Shown here piece by piece: positions 18,674 through 26,320 of a stretch of 58,812 nt of DNA (position 1 is its first letter; every line of letters starts with the position of its first letter). Under the pieces are notes generated by a model that was given only the letters and a program-made list of their open reading frames with translations, did no database searches and was not told the DNA's origin. Both the position numbers and the translations under genes were made by a program. The stretch covers positions 1 to 58,812 of the forward strand of contig NZ_JAUYAW010000054.1 in assembly GCF_030693405.1 (NCBI RefSeq). Reading direction: 5' to 3'. The stretch comes from Phenylobacterium sp. GTDB lineage: Bacteria > Pseudomonadota > Alphaproteobacteria > Caulobacterales > Caulobacteraceae.

Positions 18674-19393
18674 TCAGTCCCGCTCGGGGTCCTGAAAAAC
18701 GATTTCGATCTCGGCGGTGGAGCGCGACTCCCCGAACTCCAGCGGGCGTCCCAGGCCATCCACATTGAGGTACTTGCGGATCAGCAGGGGCACATGGCGC
18801 GGCACGTGCAGCTGCTCGGCCTCCTGCGGCGTCGGCAGGCGCGCGGAAATGGAGGTCTTGCGCCGCGTATAGTCAGGCACGCCGCTGTCGCGCAGGGTCT
18901 GGGTGATGGTGCCGCGGACCTTGTACATCTCGATGAAGGTCGGGAACCGCTCGAAGCTGAAGTGGTGAAGGCCCAGCGCCGTCGGCTCGCCGTCGACGAA
19001 GCGGCGCCGCTCCATGAAGATCACCGGCGCCCCGATCTTGAGGCCCAGGGCCTCGGCCACCGCGCTGACAGCCGGGCGGACTTCCAGCTTGATGATCTGA
19101 GTGGTGGGCTCGGCGCCGCTCTTCAGCACCGCCTCGGTGAACCTCGGCCGCTTCTGAAGCCGAGCCGGACGTGACGGGCGGCGCACAAAGCTGCCCCGTC
19201 CCTGGGTCGACTCCACAATCCCCTTTTCCTGCAGGTCCGACAGGGCCCGGCGCACCGTATGGCGATTGACCATGAACTGGCGCGAAAGCTCATGTTCGGT
19301 CGGTAACTTGTCGCCGGGCGTCAGTTCACGCGACCGGATCTGCTGTTCCAGCGACTGGGCGATCTCTCGCCACAACGGCATTCCACCTGACAT
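18674..19393 (-). CDS. phnF: phosphonate metabolism regulator, GntR/HutC family
   Basis: A 239 aa repressor-type regulator. The GntR winged helix (residues 5-75) includes GDKLPTEHELSRQFMVNRHTV and the wing ending GIVESTQGRGSFVRR. A UTRA effector domain follows (about 95-235). It is divergent from phnG across 154 bases that hold a TGTC-N3-GACA palindrome and a PHO-box candidate. It heads its own unit with phnM1 and the EEP gene, so it probably controls both directions and itself. The effector is not known from the sequence. Confidence 0.92.
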   Translation of the reverse strand: MSGGMPLWREIAQSLEQQIRSRELTPGDKLPTEHELSRQFMVNRHTVRRALSDLQEKGIVESTQGRGSFVRRPSRPARLQKRPRFTEAVLKSGAEPTTQIIKLEVRPAVSAVAEALGLKIGAPVIFMERRRFVDGEPTALGLHHFSFERFPTFIEMYKVRGTITQTLRDSGVPDYTRRKTSISARLPTPQEAEQLHVPRHVPLLIRKYLNVDGLGRPLEFGESRSTAEIEIVFQDPERD

Positions 19394-19423
19394 TCCACCA
19401 CCTCGTGATCAGTCTACGTCGGA

Positions 19424-19434
19424 TGTCCTAGACA
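19424..19434. promoter_or_regulatory. candidate PhnF operator
   Basis: The palindrome TGTC-CTA-GACA fits the GT-N-TA-N-AC style of HutC/GntR operators and lies 31 bases from the phnF start. A related element, ACTTGTCGAGG, lies next to the phnG ribosome site (around 19530-19540); it matches the reverse complement of this site region in 10 of 11 positions. PhnF could therefore hold both ends of the intergenic region. Confidence 0.55.
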
Positions 19435-19444
19435 AGTTTTACTA

Positions 19445-19462
19445 CTGTAAAATAAGTTTCAT
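19445..19462 (+). promoter_or_regulatory. candidate PHO box for phnG operon
   Basis: CTGTAAA-ATAA-GTTTCAT has the 7-4-7 spacing of PhoB direct repeats (CTGTCAT-N4-CTGTCAT) with 5 of 7 matches in each half. It ends 85 bases before the phnG start, a normal activator distance, and is flanked by the AT-richest stretch of the neighbourhood. The two mismatches per half make this a candidate only. Confidence 0.45.
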
Positions 19463-19547
19463 ACTTGGCTTGTTGTCGCCTATTGGGCTTTCGAATACCC
19501 AATGCATAGGACGAATACAACATTTTACTTACTTGTCGAGGTGACGC

Positions 19548-20021
19548 ATGCCGGTTGACCCGGTCAACAACGCGGCGGGCAATGAGCGCCGCCAATGGTT
19601 GTCCATCCTGGCCAAGGCGCAGCCTGGTGAGGTGAGCGCAGCCTGGGACGACCTTTCAGATCCCCCGGCCTATTCGGCCCTGCGGGCGCCGGAGACGGGT
19701 CTGGTGCTGGTGCGCGGCCGCATGGGCGGCGCCGGCGACGCCTTCAATGTGGGCGAGATGACCGTCACCCGCGCGGCGGTGCGGCTGGAGAGCGGCGAGA
19801 CGGGGATCGGCTATGTCGCCGGTCGCGATCGCCGCCACGCCGAACTGGCGGCGGCCGTCGACGCCATGATGCAGGCGCCGACGCTCCGCCCGGTGGTCGA
19901 GGGCGCCGTGGTCGCCAAGCTGGCCCGCGCCCAGGCCCAGCGCCGCGACACCGCCGCCCGCAAGGCCGCGGCCACCAAGGTCGACTTCTTCACCATGGTT
20001 CGCACCCGAGGCCCCCAATGA
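19548..20021 (+). CDS. phnG: C-P lyase complex subunit PhnG
   Basis: A 157 aa subunit of the PhnGHIJ core. With PhnI and PhnH it displaces adenine from ATP to make ribose 1-phosphonate 5-triphosphate. Family blocks include NERRQWLSILAKA near the N-terminus, GRMGGAGDAFNVGEMTVTRA in the middle, and a C-terminal KVDFFTMVR. It is the first gene of phnGHIJKLM-DUF1045, with GAGGTGA as ribosome site. Its stop overlaps the phnH start (ATGA). The PhnF and PHO-box candidates lie upstream. Confidence 0.93.
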   Translation: MPVDPVNNAAGNERRQWLSILAKAQPGEVSAAWDDLSDPPAYSALRAPETGLVLVRGRMGGAGDAFNVGEMTVTRAAVRLESGETGIGYVAGRDRRHAELAAAVDAMMQAPTLRPVVEGAVVAKLARAQAQRRDTAARKAAATKVDFFTMVRTRGPQ

Positions 20022-20635
20022 GCGTCGCGACCCTCGATCTCAGCCGCATCGCCCCGGCCTTCGCCGATCCCGTCCGCGAGAGCCAGGCGGTGTTCCGCGA
20101 GGTGATGGAATGCATGGCCCGCCCCGGCCGCGTCACCCGTTTCGACCGTGCGCCCATGGCCCCGAACGGTCTGGGCAAGGCCGCCGGCGCCGTGGCGCTG
20201 ACCCTGTTCGACTTCGAGACCTTGGTCTGGCTCGATCCGGCGCTGGCTGACTCAGAGGCCGAGGCCTGGCTGCGCTTCCACTGCGGCTGCCCGCTGACCA
20301 CGAAGGCCCAGGACGCCGCCTTCGCCATCGTCACCGACATGGCCAAGGCCCCGAATCTGGCCGCCTTCAACCAGGGTGACGCCAAGTACCCCGACCGGTC
20401 CACGACGGTGATCCTGCAGATTGCGTCCCTCGAGGGCGGGCCTGTGGTGACGCTGAGCGGCCCGGGCATCCAGACCACCACCGACATTGCGCCCCAGGGC
20501 CTGCCCCAGGACTTCTGGACGCAGATCGAGACCAACCAGGCGCAGTTCCAGTTCGGTGTGGACGTTCTGCTGGTCGCCAGCGACCAGCTGCTCGCCCTGC
20601 CGCGCACCACAACCGCTCAGATCAAGGGAGGCTGA
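20018..20635 (+). CDS. phnH: C-P lyase complex subunit PhnH
   Basis: A 205 aa PLP-transferase-like scaffold subunit of the C-P lyase core complex, without the PLP chemistry. Recognisable blocks are FADPVRESQAVFREVMECMARPGR at the N-terminus and the GPGIQ segment after residue 145. The length matches the family (about 190-205). It overlaps phnG by 4 bases, and phnI starts 2 bases after its stop, so expression is coupled. Confidence 0.93.
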   Translation: MSVATLDLSRIAPAFADPVRESQAVFREVMECMARPGRVTRFDRAPMAPNGLGKAAGAVALTLFDFETLVWLDPALADSEAEAWLRFHCGCPLTTKAQDAAFAIVTDMAKAPNLAAFNQGDAKYPDRSTTVILQIASLEGGPVVTLSGPGIQTTTDIAPQGLPQDFWTQIETNQAQFQFGVDVLLVASDQLLALPRTTTAQIKGG

Positions 20636-20636
20636 C

Positions 20637-21746
20637 ATGGCCTATGTTTCCGTCAAAGGCGGCGAGAAGGCGATCACCCACGCCCACCAGTGGCTGGCCG
20701 AGGATCGCCGCGGCGATCCGGGCGTCAGCGAGCTGGAGGTCGCGCAGGTTCGCGAACAGCTGTCGCTGGCCGTCGACCGGGTGATGAGCGAGGGCTCCTG
20801 CTACGACCGCGACCTGGCTGCGCTGGCGGTCAAGCAGGCCCGGGGCGATCTGCCTGAGGCCATCTTCCTGCTGCGGGCCTATCGCACCACCCTGCCCCGC
20901 TTCGGCGCCTCCCTGCCCGTGGAGACCGAAGCCATGGCGGTGCGCCGCCGCGTCTCGGCCGCCTTCAAGGACATTCCCGGCGGTCAGGTGCTTGGCCCCA
21001 CCTTCGACTACACCCACCGCCTGCTCGACTTCGCCCTGGCGGCGGAAGGCGGCGTGGCGCCTGAGCCCGCGCCCCAGGCCGAGGAGCCGCAGGCCTATCC
21101 CATGCCCAACATCGCCTCGGTGTTCCGGCATGAGGATCTGCTGGAGCATGACGTCCGCGCCGAGGAGCCGCCCGAGCCCTACGACCTGACCCGCCAGCCG
21201 ATGAAGTTCCCCGCCGATCGCGACCAGCGCCTGCAGGCCCTGGCCCGTGGCGACGAGGGCTTCCTGCTCAGCCTGGCCTATTCCTCGCAGCGCGGCTGGG
21301 GCTCAACCCACCCCCTCTGCGGCGAAATCCGCATGGGCGAAGTGGCCGTGGAATTCGTGCCTGACGAGCTGGGCTTCGCCATCGAGATCGGTGAAGTCAC
21401 CCTGACCGAATGCACCATGCTGTCGGGCTTCGCCGGTTCGGCCGAGCGCCCGCCGCAATATACCCGCGGCTATGGCCTGACCTTCGGCCATTGCGAGCGC
21501 AAGGCCATGAGCATGGCCATTGTCGACCGCGCCCTGCGTCACCGCGAAGTGGGCGAACAGGCCGACGCCCCGGTGCAGGACGAGGAGTTCGTCCTCTACC
21601 ACTCCGACAATGTGGAAGCCTCGGGCTTCGTGCAGCACCTGAAGCTGCCCCACTACGTCGACTTCCAGGCCGACCTGCAACTGATCCGCCGGCTCCGCAA
21701 GGAGCACTTCGAGCGCCGCGCCGCCCTGAAGGAAGCCGCAGAATGA
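20637..21746 (+). CDS. phnI: C-P lyase complex subunit PhnI
   Basis: Catalytic subunit with nucleosidase activity that attaches the phosphonate to ribose C1 of ATP together with PhnG and PhnH. At 369 aa it is the usual length. It begins MAYVSVKGGEKAI, a conserved PhnI start, and contains SEGSCYDRDLAALAVKQARGD and LAYSSQRGWGSTHP. I used the ATG at 20637, preceded by GGGAGG; a longer frame runs back inside phnH. The last bases ATGA also start phnJ. Confidence 0.94.
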   Translation: MAYVSVKGGEKAITHAHQWLAEDRRGDPGVSELEVAQVREQLSLAVDRVMSEGSCYDRDLAALAVKQARGDLPEAIFLLRAYRTTLPRFGASLPVETEAMAVRRRVSAAFKDIPGGQVLGPTFDYTHRLLDFALAAEGGVAPEPAPQAEEPQAYPMPNIASVFRHEDLLEHDVRAEEPPEPYDLTRQPMKFPADRDQRLQALARGDEGFLLSLAYSSQRGWGSTHPLCGEIRMGEVAVEFVPDELGFAIEIGEVTLTECTMLSGFAGSAERPPQYTRGYGLTFGHCERKAMSMAIVDRALRHREVGEQADAPVQDEEFVLYHSDNVEASGFVQHLKLPHYVDFQADLQLIRRLRKEHFERRAALKEAAE

Positions 21747-22672
21747 ATACGCCCGTCCCGGCTCGCGCCAATGCGCCCGAGCGCTATTACAACTACGCCT
21801 ATCTCGACGAGCAGACGAAGCGGATGATCCGCCGCTCGATCCTGAAGGCCCTGGCCATCCCCGGATACCAGGTGCCCTTCGGCTCGCGGGAAATGCCCGT
21901 GCCCTATGGCTGGGGCACCGGCGGCATCCAGCTGACAGCGGCGATCATCGGCCCCGACGATGTCTACAAGTGCATCGACCAGGGCGCCGACGACACCACC
22001 AACGCCGTCTCCATCCGCCGGTTCTTCGCCAATGTGGCCGACGTGGCCACCACCGAGGACACCGGTGAGGCGACCATCATCCAGACTCGTCACCGGATCC
22101 CGGAAAAGCCCCTGAAAGAAGGCCAGGTGCTGGTCTACCAGGTGCCGCAGCCTGAGCCCCTGCGCGGCCTGGAAGCGCGCGAAACCGAGACCCGCGCCAT
22201 GCACGCCTATGAGGAATACGGCCTGCAGTACGTCTCGCTCTACGAGAACGTCTCGGCCTATGGGCGCATTGCCGCCACCGCCGGCTATCCGGTGATGGTC
22301 GAGGAGCGCTACCTGATGTCGCCCTCGCCGATCCCCAAGTTCGACAATCCGAAGATGGCCCAGAACGAGGCGGTCATGCTGTTCGGCGCCGGCCGGGAGA
22401 AGCGCATCTACGCCGTGCCGCCTTTCACCCGCGTCCGCAGCCTGGACTTCGAGGACTACCCCTTCGAGACCCAGACCTGGGAAGAGACCTGCGCCCTGTG
22501 CGGGGCCAAGGACTCCTATCTCGATGAGGTCATCCTCGATGACGCGGGCGACAAGATGTTCGTCTGCTCCGACAGCCACCACTGCGCCGAACGCCGCGCG
22601 GCCGGCCATGTCGGCCCCATGGCCGGCCACACCCTGGATCAGGACGCCGCCCTGAAGGAGCCCGCCCAATGA
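21743..22672 (+). CDS. phnJ: alpha-D-ribose 1-methylphosphonate 5-phosphate C-P lyase PhnJ
   Basis: Radical SAM enzyme that breaks the carbon-phosphorus bond, giving the alkane and ribose 1,2-cyclic phosphate 5-phosphate. The 309 aa protein keeps every residue known to matter in E. coli PhnJ at a constant offset of 9: Gly41 (E. coli Gly32, radical site) in IPGYQVPFG, and Cys250, Cys253, Cys275 and Cys281 (E. coli 241, 244, 266, 272) in CALC and CSDSHHC. Cys281 is the thiyl residue and the first three bind the 4Fe-4S cluster. The ATG at 21743 overlaps the phnI stop. The enzyme should be active. Confidence 0.95.
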   Translation: MNTPVPARANAPERYYNYAYLDEQTKRMIRRSILKALAIPGYQVPFGSREMPVPYGWGTGGIQLTAAIIGPDDVYKCIDQGADDTTNAVSIRRFFANVADVATTEDTGEATIIQTRHRIPEKPLKEGQVLVYQVPQPEPLRGLEARETETRAMHAYEEYGLQYVSLYENVSAYGRIAATAGYPVMVEERYLMSPSPIPKFDNPKMAQNEAVMLFGAGREKRIYAVPPFTRVRSLDFEDYPFETQTWEETCALCGAKDSYLDEVILDDAGDKMFVCSDSHHCAERRAAGHVGPMAGHTLDQDAALKEPAQ

Positions 22673-23466
22673 ACGCCATCCCTGGCAGAATTGCGCCTGC
22701 CCCGCTGCTCAGCGTCGAGGGCCTGACCAAGTGGTACGGCCACGTGCTGGGTTGCCGCGATGTGGCCTTCGACCTGCGTCCGGGCGAGGTGCTTGGCATT
22801 GTCGGCGAGAGCGGATCGGGCAAGACCACCCTGCTCAACTGCATCTCTGGCAAGCTGACGCCCACCTCGGGCGAGGTCCGCTTCGACACCCGCCGCTTCG
22901 GCCTGACCGACATCTATGGCCTGTCCGAACCCGACCGGCGCCGGATGCAGCGGGAAGAATGGGGCTTCGTGCACCAGAACCCCCGCGATGGCCTGCGCAT
23001 GCGGGTCTCGGGCGGGGCCAATGTGGCCGAGCCGCTGATGAACCTGGGCGGCCGTCACTACGGCAATATGCGCCAGGCCACCATCGACTGGCTGGACCGG
23101 GTCGAACTCGACACCCGTCGGATCGACGACAAGCCGCGCAACTTCTCCGGCGGCATGCAGCAGCGGATCCAGGTGGCCCGCAATCTGATCCATGGCCCGC
23201 GCCTGGTGTTCATGGATGAGCCCACCGGCGGCCTCGACGTCTCGGTCCAAGCCCGCCTGCTCGACCTGCTGCGCGAACTGGTCCGGGACCTCGGCCTGGC
23301 GGTGATCATCGTCACCCACGACATGGCCGTGGCCCGGCTGATGGCCGACCGCCTGATGGTCATGAAGGGCGGCGAGGTGGTGGAAACCGGCCTGACCGAC
23401 CAGGTGCTGGACGATCCCCAGCACCCCTACACCCAGCTCCTCGTCTCCTCCGTCCTGCAGATCTAG
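22669..23466 (+). CDS. phnK: C-P lyase ABC-type ATPase PhnK
   Basis: A 265 aa ABC ATPase that docks on PhnJ of the core complex rather than acting as an importer. Walker A GESGSGKTT, signature FSGGMQQR and Walker B LVFMDEP are intact, followed by the His switch in IVTHDM. It overlaps phnJ by 4 bases, and phnL begins 5 bases after its stop. No membrane partner is encoded beside it, consistent with the complex-associated role. Confidence 0.93.
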   Translation: MNAIPGRIAPAPLLSVEGLTKWYGHVLGCRDVAFDLRPGEVLGIVGESGSGKTTLLNCISGKLTPTSGEVRFDTRRFGLTDIYGLSEPDRRRMQREEWGFVHQNPRDGLRMRVSGGANVAEPLMNLGGRHYGNMRQATIDWLDRVELDTRRIDDKPRNFSGGMQQRIQVARNLIHGPRLVFMDEPTGGLDVSVQARLLDLLRELVRDLGLAVIIVTHDMAVARLMADRLMVMKGGEVVETGLTDQVLDDPQHPYTQLLVSSVLQI

Positions 23467-23470
23467 AGCC

Positions 23471-24175
23471 ATGACCGACAAACCCCTGATCATCGTCGAA
23501 GACCTGGCCAAGACCTTCGTTCTGCACAATGCGGAGCAGGCCACCATCCCGGTCTTCCAGGACCTGACCCTGCAGGTCGCCGCCGGCGAATGCGTGGTGC
23601 TGGCCGGAGAGTCCGGCGTCGGCAAGTCCACTCTCATGCGCTCCATCTTCGGCAACTATCTGCCGACCCAAGGGGCGGTGAAGGTCTGGCAAGACGGCGC
23701 CTATGTGGACATCACCAAGGCCAATCCCCACGAGGTGCTGGAGGTCCGCCGCCGGACGCTGGGCTATGTCTCGCAGTTCCTGCGGGTCATCCCCCGGGTG
23801 CCGACCCTGCAGCTGGTCATGGAGCCCCTGCTGGAAAACGGCGTCTCGTTCCAAGAAGCCAAGGACCGGGCCAGCGAACTGCTGTCGGCGCTTCGCCTGC
23901 CCGAGGCCCACTGGGACCTGCCGCCGGCCACCTTCTCCGGCGGCGAGCAGCAGCGGGTGAACATCGCCCGCAGCTTTATCCGCAAGTATCCGGTCCTGCT
24001 GCTGGACGAGCCCACTGCCTCCCTGGATGCGGAAAACCGGGCCATCGTCGTGCGGCTGATCAAGGAGGCCCTGGCTGAGGGCGCCGCCATGATCGGCATC
24101 TTCCACGATCTCGACGTTCGCGACGCCGTGGCCAGCCGGCTGTTTGAGGTGTCGCAATTCAAGGCGGCCGCCTGA
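23471..24175 (+). CDS. phnL: C-P lyase ABC-type ATPase PhnL
   Basis: A 234 aa partner ATPase to PhnK, known to assemble on the PhnK-bound C-P lyase core. It has Walker A GESGVGKST, signature FSGGEQQR, Walker B VLLLDEP and a His in IGIFHDLD. It lies between phnK and the second phnM, 2 bases before the latter. The length matches the family. Confidence 0.93.
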   Translation: MTDKPLIIVEDLAKTFVLHNAEQATIPVFQDLTLQVAAGECVVLAGESGVGKSTLMRSIFGNYLPTQGAVKVWQDGAYVDITKANPHEVLEVRRRTLGYVSQFLRVIPRVPTLQLVMEPLLENGVSFQEAKDRASELLSALRLPEAHWDLPPATFSGGEQQRVNIARSFIRKYPVLLLDEPTASLDAENRAIVVRLIKEALAEGAAMIGIFHDLDVRDAVASRLFEVSQFKAAA

Positions 24176-24177
24176 CC

Positions 24178-25320
24178 ATGACCGAGACCCGCATCTTCTC
24201 CGACCAGGTGATCACGCCCTCAGGCCAGATCGCCGCCGAACTGGTTCTCCGCGACGGCGTCATCGCCGCGGTGGAGGCCCGGCACGCCTGCCCCACAGGC
24301 GCGATCGACTGGACCGGCGACGTGCTGGTCGCGGGCCTGATCGACATCCACACCGACAATCTGGAAAAGCACTACCAGCCCCGCCCGGGCGCCCTGTGGG
24401 ACGCGTATGGGGCGGCGCTGGCCCATGACGGCCAGTGCGTCACCGCCGGCATCACCACGGTGCTGGACTCCCTCAGCCTGCACGGGCGCAAGGATGGCCT
24501 GGATCGCAAGGACGCCCTGGGTCCGATGATCGGCGGCATGGATCGGGCGCAGGCCGACGGCGCCCTGCGCGCCGACCACCTGCTGCACCTGCGCTGCGAG
24601 GTGACCAATCCCGAACTGCTCAACCTGCTGGAGCCGCACGCCGACAATCCGCGGCTGAAGCTGCTGTCGGTCATGGACCACACGCCGGGCCAGCGGCAGA
24701 CCGCCAATGTGGACCGTCTTCAACAGCGCATGGCCGCGGCCGGCCGTTCGCCTGACGAGATCGAGGAGATGCTGGCGCGGCGCCATTCGGGGCGCGATCC
24801 GGGCGTGGCCTATGACAACCGCCGCAAGGTGGTGGCGTTCGCCCGGGAATACGGCGTGCCGCTCGCCGCCCATGACGACGAGACCCTGGAGCATGTGGAA
24901 GAGGCCCATGACGACGGCTGCATCATCGCGGAGTTTCCCGTCACCCTGACCGCGGCCCGCAAGGCCAAGGAACTGGGCATGTTCGTGGCCATGGGGGCGC
25001 CGAACTTCGTGCGCGGCGGCTCGCATTCGGGCAATCTGTCGGCCCGTGAGAGCGCCCAGGCCGGCGTGCTCGACATCCTCGCCTCGGACTATGTGCCCCT
25101 CTCCATGCTCCGCTCCGCCTTCATGCTGATCGACGACCTCGGCTGGGCGCCCCAGGACGCCATGGCCACGGTCAGCGCGGCCCCGGCCCGCAGCCTGGGC
25201 CTCACCGACCGCGGCGAGATCGTCGCGGGTCAGCGGGCTGATCTGGTTCGGGTCTCCCGCCGGAGTCAGGGCTGGCCCGTCCCCGTCGAGGTCTGGCGCC
25301 AGGGCGTCCGTGTGGCATGA
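24178..25320 (+). CDS. phnM: alpha-D-ribose 1-methylphosphonate 5-triphosphate diphosphatase (second copy)
   Basis: The operon copy of PhnM, 380 aa, same reaction as the copy at 17511-18644. Visible metal and substrate blocks are HTDNLEKHYQPRPG, AHDGQCVTAGITTVL, SVMDHTPGQRQT, AHDDETLEHVEE and APNFVRGGSHSGN. It follows phnL after 2 bases and overlaps the 2H-phosphoesterase gene by 4, so it is translated with that gene. It is distinct from the first copy in most non-motif positions. This is the PhnM position usual for phnG-M operons; the first copy is the extra one. Confidence 0.92.
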   Translation: MTETRIFSDQVITPSGQIAAELVLRDGVIAAVEARHACPTGAIDWTGDVLVAGLIDIHTDNLEKHYQPRPGALWDAYGAALAHDGQCVTAGITTVLDSLSLHGRKDGLDRKDALGPMIGGMDRAQADGALRADHLLHLRCEVTNPELLNLLEPHADNPRLKLLSVMDHTPGQRQTANVDRLQQRMAAAGRSPDEIEEMLARRHSGRDPGVAYDNRRKVVAFAREYGVPLAAHDDETLEHVEEAHDDGCIIAEFPVTLTAARKAKELGMFVAMGAPNFVRGGSHSGNLSARESAQAGVLDILASDYVPLSMLRSAFMLIDDLGWAPQDAMATVSAAPARSLGLTDRGEIVAGQRADLVRVSRRSQGWPVPVEVWRQGVRVA

Positions 25321-26006
25321 GCCCCCGCTACGCCGTCTATTACGCGCCTGATCCGCAAGGGGACCTCTGGGACCTGGCCTGCGCCTGGCTCGGCCGCGAT
25401 CCGCACCGCAAGGTCGATTGCGTCCGGCCGGCCACGCCGGCGCTCTCCGACCTCGACCTGGACGCCCTCACCGCCAGCCCCCGGGGCTATGGCTTCCACG
25501 CCACCCTGAAGGCGCCGTTCGAGCTGGCCGAAGGCGCCACCGAGCGCGACCTGCTAGACTTCGCCGAAGGCTTCGCTGCGCGTCGGACCACTTTCGAGGC
25601 CTCCATCTCCCCCCAGGCCTTGGGCCGCTTTCTGGCCTTCCGGCTCAACGATCCCTGCCCGGCCATGGACGCCCTGGCCGAGGCCTGCGTCCGGGACTTC
25701 GATCCCTTCCGTGCGCCCCTGTCGGAGGCCGACATCGCCCGCCGGCGCAGGGCGCAGCTCTCGCCCGCCCAGGACTCCCGGATGCTCGAATGGGGCTATC
25801 CCTACATTTTCGATGACTTCCGGTTCCACATGACGCTGACGAGCGGGATCGCCGATGACGCCGTGCGCGCCCGGGTGCTGGAGACCCTCTCGCAGCTCTT
25901 CGCCTATGTGACCGGCCCGCACCGCTTTGACAGCGTGGCCATCTACCGCCAGGCCGACCGCGACGCGCCCTTCGAGGTCATGTCCCGCTTCAGCTTCGCA
26001 GCCTAG
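25317..26006 (+). CDS. phosphonate-operon 2H-phosphoesterase-like protein (DUF1045 family)
   Basis: A 229 aa protein of the DUF1045 / phosphonate-operon family. Two H-x-T motifs, His61-Ala-Thr63 (GFHATLKAPF) and His171-Met-Thr173 (FHMTLTSG), are spaced 110 residues apart as in 2H phosphoesterases, which open or hydrolyse cyclic phosphodiesters. It overlaps phnM2 by 4 bases at the end of the phn operon. PhnJ makes a ribose 1,2-cyclic phosphate and no PhnP is seen in this window, so this is the best candidate for that step (inference). The stop overlaps that of the convergent sbtB-like gene. Confidence 0.85.
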   Translation: MSPRYAVYYAPDPQGDLWDLACAWLGRDPHRKVDCVRPATPALSDLDLDALTASPRGYGFHATLKAPFELAEGATERDLLDFAEGFAARRTTFEASISPQALGRFLAFRLNDPCPAMDALAEACVRDFDPFRAPLSEADIARRRRAQLSPAQDSRMLEWGYPYIFDDFRFHMTLTSGIADDAVRARVLETLSQLFAYVTGPHRFDSVAIYRQADRDAPFEVMSRFSFAA

Positions 26007-26320
26007 AACTTCTCGCCACGCATGACCTCGACGTCTGAGACCGCCACGACGCCTGGATAGTCGGCGAAGAAGTCGGACAGTCTGGCCAGTACGCGATCAG
26101 CCACCTCGGTGGTCACCAGGGCGTAGATCAGCCGCTTTTCCTGGCCTGGCGTGAAGTCGCCGCTGCGCCATTCGCCGCTGTCGCCGGCGCCCGCCAGACT
26201 GGGCAGCACGGTCCAGCCTCGCACGCCCGCCTCGGCGAGGAAGGATTCGACCCGACGCAGGACCGGCGCCTCGACGATGATCTCCAGCTTCTTGCGCTTG
26301 GACAGTTGCATGGATCTCAC
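26003..26320 (-). CDS. sbtB: PII-like regulatory protein, SbtB type
   Basis: A small (105 aa) ferredoxin-fold signalling protein. KKLEIIVEAPVLRRVESFL, then GVRGWTVLPS, and DYPGVVAVSDVEVMRG follow the order and spacing of SbtB, the nucleotide-sensing PII-like partner of the bicarbonate transporter SbtA. The C-terminal Cys-containing R-loop of cyanobacterial SbtB is absent: the protein ends RGEKF. It overlaps sbtA by 4 bases, so the pair is coupled. Membership of the PII superfamily is secure by pattern; the effector (cAMP, ADP/ATP or other) is not visible. Confidence 0.75.
   Translation of the reverse strand: MRSMQLSKRKKLEIIVEAPVLRRVESFLAEAGVRGWTVLPSLAGAGDSGEWRSGDFTPGQEKRLIYALVTTEVADRVLARLSDFFADYPGVVAVSDVEVMRGEKF

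Noticed and set aside
22669..24175. phnK and phnL as an ordinary peptide or nickel importer
   Set aside because: No permease or binding protein is adjacent, and both sit inside phnGHIJ-phnM, matching C-P lyase ATPases.
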